From: Armatimonadota bacterium
GTDB lineage: Bacteria > Armatimonadota > SYMT01 > JACQGL01
DNA: 53,222 bases
Direction of reading: 5' to 3'
NCBI GenBank assembly: GCA_016199525.1
Contig: JACQGL010000069.1
Location: 1 to 53,222, forward strand
Shown here: piece after piece, positions 51,034 through 53,222 of the stretch
How positions within the stretch are numbered: the stretch's first letter is position 1
Layout: each line of letters opens with the position of its first letter
Program-made: the position numbers and the translations under genes
Notes under the pieces: model-generated
Databases searched by the model: none
Seen by the model: only the letters and a program-made list of their open reading frames with translations
Told to the model about the DNA's origin: nothing

Positions 51034-52818
51034 TTGAAATCCCTGTTCGGCCACCTGCTGAAGACCTACCTGGTGGTGGCGCTCGTCCCCCTCGCCGCGC
51101 TGGCCGTGCTTCTCTCTGTAGACCTGGAGCGACGAGAGCAGGCCGCGCTCCGCCAGCAGCTGCTCGCCCAAGCGCGGCGCGTCCGCGACCTCACCGGGCA
51201 GCAGGGGGTCGTGCCATCGCGTGCCCTCCTCCAGCGTATCGCGCAGGAGGAGGGCGTCCGGATAACGGTAATTCGGCGGGACGGCGTAGTCCTGGCAGAT
51301 ACGCACGAGGATCCCGCCCGTATGGCGAACCACGCCGACCGGCCGGAAATCCGGCAGGCATTCCTGACCGGCGCTGGCGAGGCCACGCGCGCCAGTCCCA
51401 CCCTGCGGATGAACATGCTTTATGTAGCGGTAGCGGCGGACACGGCAGGCGAGCGCTGGGGCGTGGTACGAGTCTCTCTGCCCCTGCAGGGAGTGCAAGA
51501 ACGGGCGCTCCAGTGGCGTGCGTTTATTCTGGGAGCCGTGCTGCTAGCCGCCCTGTGGGCCCTCTGGATTGCCGCGCGTCAAGCCCGCCGACTTGCCGAG
51601 CCTCTGGACGCTTTCCGACAGGCCGCCCGGCGTGCCGGCGAGAAGGGTTGGACCTGGGTGCCCCGCCCGGCCGGCCCGCGCGAGCTCGTTGAACTCACGG
51701 ATAGCTTTAACGATATGCTCGTCCGGCTGGAAGCGCTGATCGCCGAGCAGGCCGCCGGCCGCGCGCAGCTGGAAACCATCCTCACTCAAATGCCGGACGG
51801 GCTGCTGGTTCTGGATCCCCAGGGGCGGATCGCGCGCTACAACCAGGCCGCCGCGCGGTTGCTGTGCCTGGAGTCGGACGCTCGTGGCCGCCCGCTAATC
51901 GAGGCGGCCACTTGCTATCCGCTCGATGCTATTGCCCGCGAGGCCCTGGCGGGGAAGCAACCAGAGCCAGTAGAACTGCGCGCCCCCTGGCCGCCTCACC
52001 CCGCCTTGCGACTCCTGGCCGTTCCCCTCCCCGGCAGCCCAGGCACGGCGGGGGCTTCCATACTGATTCAGGAGCTCACCGAGGTGCGCCGGGCGGACGA
52101 GATGCGCCGTGACTTCGTGGCCAATGTCAGCCACGAGCTGCGCACGCCCATTGCCTCTTTAGTGGCGCTGGCAGAGACACTGCTGCTGCGCGGCCAGCGA
52201 CGCCCCGAAATTGTGCCCGAATACACGGAACGCATCGCGCAGCAGGCCGGACGGCTGGCGGCGCTGACCACTGATCTCCTCCGCCTTTCGGAAATCGAAT
52301 CCGGCCGCCGACCAGTCCACCTGGAACCGGTACACGTCCCGCCGCTGTTAGCTGAGATCTGCGAAGCGTTTCGCTCCGCCGCTCAGGTAAAGTCGCTGCG
52401 CCTTACCGCGGACGCGCCAGCCGGCCTCTGGGTGCGCGCGGATCGCAGCGGCCTGCAACAGGCGCTGGGCAACCTGGTGGACAACGCCATCAAGTACACG
52501 CCGGAAGGGGGCTCGGTGCGCGTTACTGCTGCTGCCCAGAACGGGCAGGTGCGGTTCATTGTGGCCGATACCGGCATCGGCATCGAACCGGACGCGCTGC
52601 CGCGCGTGTTCGAGCGCTTCTACCGGGTGGATCGCGGGCGCTCGCGGGAAGAAGGGGGCACCGGCCTCGGCCTGGCCATCGTGAAGCACGAGGTAGAAGC
52701 GCAGGGAGGTCGCGTCTGGGCGGAAAGCGAGGTGGGCGTGGGTAGCCAGTTCTACCTGGCGCTCCCCGAGACGCCAGCTCCGGATGCGGCAGCCGCGCTG
52801 GATGAACACCGCGAGTGA
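51034..52818 (+). CDS. phoR: Phosphate-sensing histidine kinase PhoR
   Basis: The 594-residue kinase has TM1 (about 9-28), an extracytoplasmic domain of about 130 residues, TM2 (about 161-180), a HAMP-like linker (about 182-236), a PAS domain (about 245-345; ILTQMPDGLLVLDPQGRIARYN), a HisKA helix with His367 in FVANVSHELRTP, and a HATPase with the N box LVDNAIKYTPEGG and G boxes DTGIGIE and GTGLGLAIVKHEV. The combination matches PhoR of Gram-positive and thermophile types that keep a periplasmic domain. I take the TTG at 51034, one base after the phoB stop; an in-frame GTG start further upstream would overlap phoB by 29 bases. Confidence 0.9.
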   Translation: MKSLFGHLLKTYLVVALVPLAALAVLLSVDLERREQAALRQQLLAQARRVRDLTGQQGVVPSRALLQRIAQEEGVRITVIRRDGVVLADTHEDPARMANHADRPEIRQAFLTGAGEATRASPTLRMNMLYVAVAADTAGERWGVVRVSLPLQGVQERALQWRAFILGAVLLAALWALWIAARQARRLAEPLDAFRQAARRAGEKGWTWVPRPAGPRELVELTDSFNDMLVRLEALIAEQAAGRAQLETILTQMPDGLLVLDPQGRIARYNQAAARLLCLESDARGRPLIEAATCYPLDAIAREALAGKQPEPVELRAPWPPHPALRLLAVPLPGSPGTAGASILIQELTEVRRADEMRRDFVANVSHELRTPIASLVALAETLLLRGQRRPEIVPEYTERIAQQAGRLAALTTDLLRLSEIESGRRPVHLEPVHVPPLLAEICEAFRSAAQVKSLRLTADAPAGLWVRADRSGLQQALGNLVDNAIKYTPEGGSVRVTAAAQNGQVRFIVADTGIGIEPDALPRVFERFYRVDRGRSREEGGTGLGLAIVKHEVEAQGGRVWAESEVGVGSQFYLALPETPAPDAAAALDEHRE

Positions 52819-52824
52819 AGGCGG

Positions 52825-53222
52825 TCATCGCCGCCGCGTGGCGAGCACCAGGAGCGGCAGGTTGATCGCCAGCGCTATCCAGCCCAGCACGCCTGCCTCG
52901 GGGCCAAAACTGCCTCCTGTGATGGCGGATGGGCCCGCCACCGTGGTGTGCAGTACGGAAGGCATCTGCACGCCGCTCACCGGCAGGCCAAAGAACGGCC
53001 CCAGCAGCCAGTTCCAGGCAAAGTGGGCCGCGATGGGCAGATAGAGGCGGCCGGAGAGGAGGAAGGCGGCAGCGAAATAGAGGCCCGCCAGAAATATGCC
53101 CAGGAACGCCGCCACGCTCCGGCCCGGATTCATCAGGTGCAGCACCGCGAAGATCCCGGCGCTCACCACCGTCCCCACCAGCCGACCATAGTCCCGCGCG
53201 AGCGTCTGGAGCACGTAGCCCC
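52825..53222 (-). CDS. CPBP-family intramembrane metalloprotease, 5' end cut by the window edge
   Basis: The visible 132 residues begin at the edge with GYVLQTLARDYG, which would directly follow the EExxFR of the family's first motif; that motif lies outside. Inside are the second motif FAVLHLMNPGR and the third, LPIAAHFAWNWLLGP (His and Asn), plus several TM helices. CPBP proteases (Abi/CaaX-like) cleave within membranes and serve in prenyl-protein processing, peptide maturation or bacteriocin immunity. It converges on phoR with 6 bases between. The C terminus is complete. Confidence 0.85.
   Translation of the reverse strand, partial: GYVLQTLARDYGRLVGTVVSAGIFAVLHLMNPGRSVAAFLGIFLAGLYFAAAFLLSGRLYLPIAAHFAWNWLLGPFFGLPVSGVQMPSVLHTTVAGPSAITGGSFGPEAGVLGWIALAINLPLLVLATRRR

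Noticed and set aside
1-53222. Signs of a prophage, integrative element or recent large insertion around the restriction-modification genes.
   Set aside because: No integrase, transposase, attachment-site duplication or tRNA gene was found; base composition of the restriction genes looks only slightly lower in GC than their neighbours.

Overview
The window comes from a GC-rich, Gram-negative-type bacterium. I infer Armatimonadota or a close relative. The grounds are a prepilin-like protein with the H-x9-DG C-terminal motif, a LysM plus copper-amine-oxidase-N 'stalk' protein, several GTG/TTG starts, a heptose-bisphosphate phosphatase gene and many short palindromic intergenic repeats. No marker gene fixes the phylum, so the placement is tentative. 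No rRNA, tRNA, CRISPR array, prophage or intact transposase was seen.

Layout. 0-4 kb: miaB, a frameshifted nucleotidyltransferase remnant, and a two-gene type II restriction-modification pair with a PaeR7I/XhoI-family nuclease. 4-8.2 kb (minus): hemL, ndk, an atypical Nramp-like transporter and a cyclophilin. 8.4-11.4 kb (plus): a TIM-barrel isomerase-like gene, htpX and trpC. 11.5-15.3 kb (minus): an orphan sugar-ABC ATPase and a large exported LysM/stalk protein. 15.6-22.2 kb (plus): an Fe-S PD-(D/E)XK nuclease, an MscS channel, a hydrolase, a Gfo/Idh/MocA oxidoreductase and a secreted HExxH metalloprotease. 22.4-30.6 kb (minus): a corrinoid locus. 30.7-36.5 kb (minus): a GH29 alpha-L-fucosidase, two uncharacterised proteins, an Lrp-type regulator overlapping an aminotransferase, and a transglutaminase-like protein. 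37-42.4 kb (plus): a serine-pyruvate/alanine-glyoxylate-type aminotransferase, serA, an MFS transporter and a CBS-pair protein. 42.4-44.4 kb: gmhB and, divergently, a protein made of four HMA-like folds without CxxC. 44.5-52.8 kb: a complete phosphate locus (pstSCA, phoU, pstB on minus; phoB-phoR on plus). A CPBP protease runs off the right edge.

The most striking arrangement is the corrinoid locus. A well-formed cobalamin riboswitch on the minus strand (about 30.53-30.36 kb) is followed by a very strong hairpin. The first gene after it is a type II/IV prepilin-like protein, not a transporter. Then come btuF-btuC-btuD, a second BtuF-like protein with no signal peptide that is fused to an N-terminal cysteine-rich (DUF5522-like) segment, and cobB-cobQ. 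Gene overlaps of 4 and 19 bp suggest co-transcription of the distal part. The arrangement suggests a B12-controlled unit combining a surface or pseudopilus component, an ABC importer, a cytosolic corrinoid-binding protein and the amidation steps of salvage or synthesis. The involvement of the pilin in corrinoid uptake is a hypothesis.

The phosphate locus is split. pstSCA has its own putative Pho box (three direct repeats spaced 11 bp, then a -10) and is separated from phoU-pstB by about 0.84 kb of palindromic repeats. Several repeat families recur at distant places in the window, and one copy falls inside the N-terminal codons assigned to serA.
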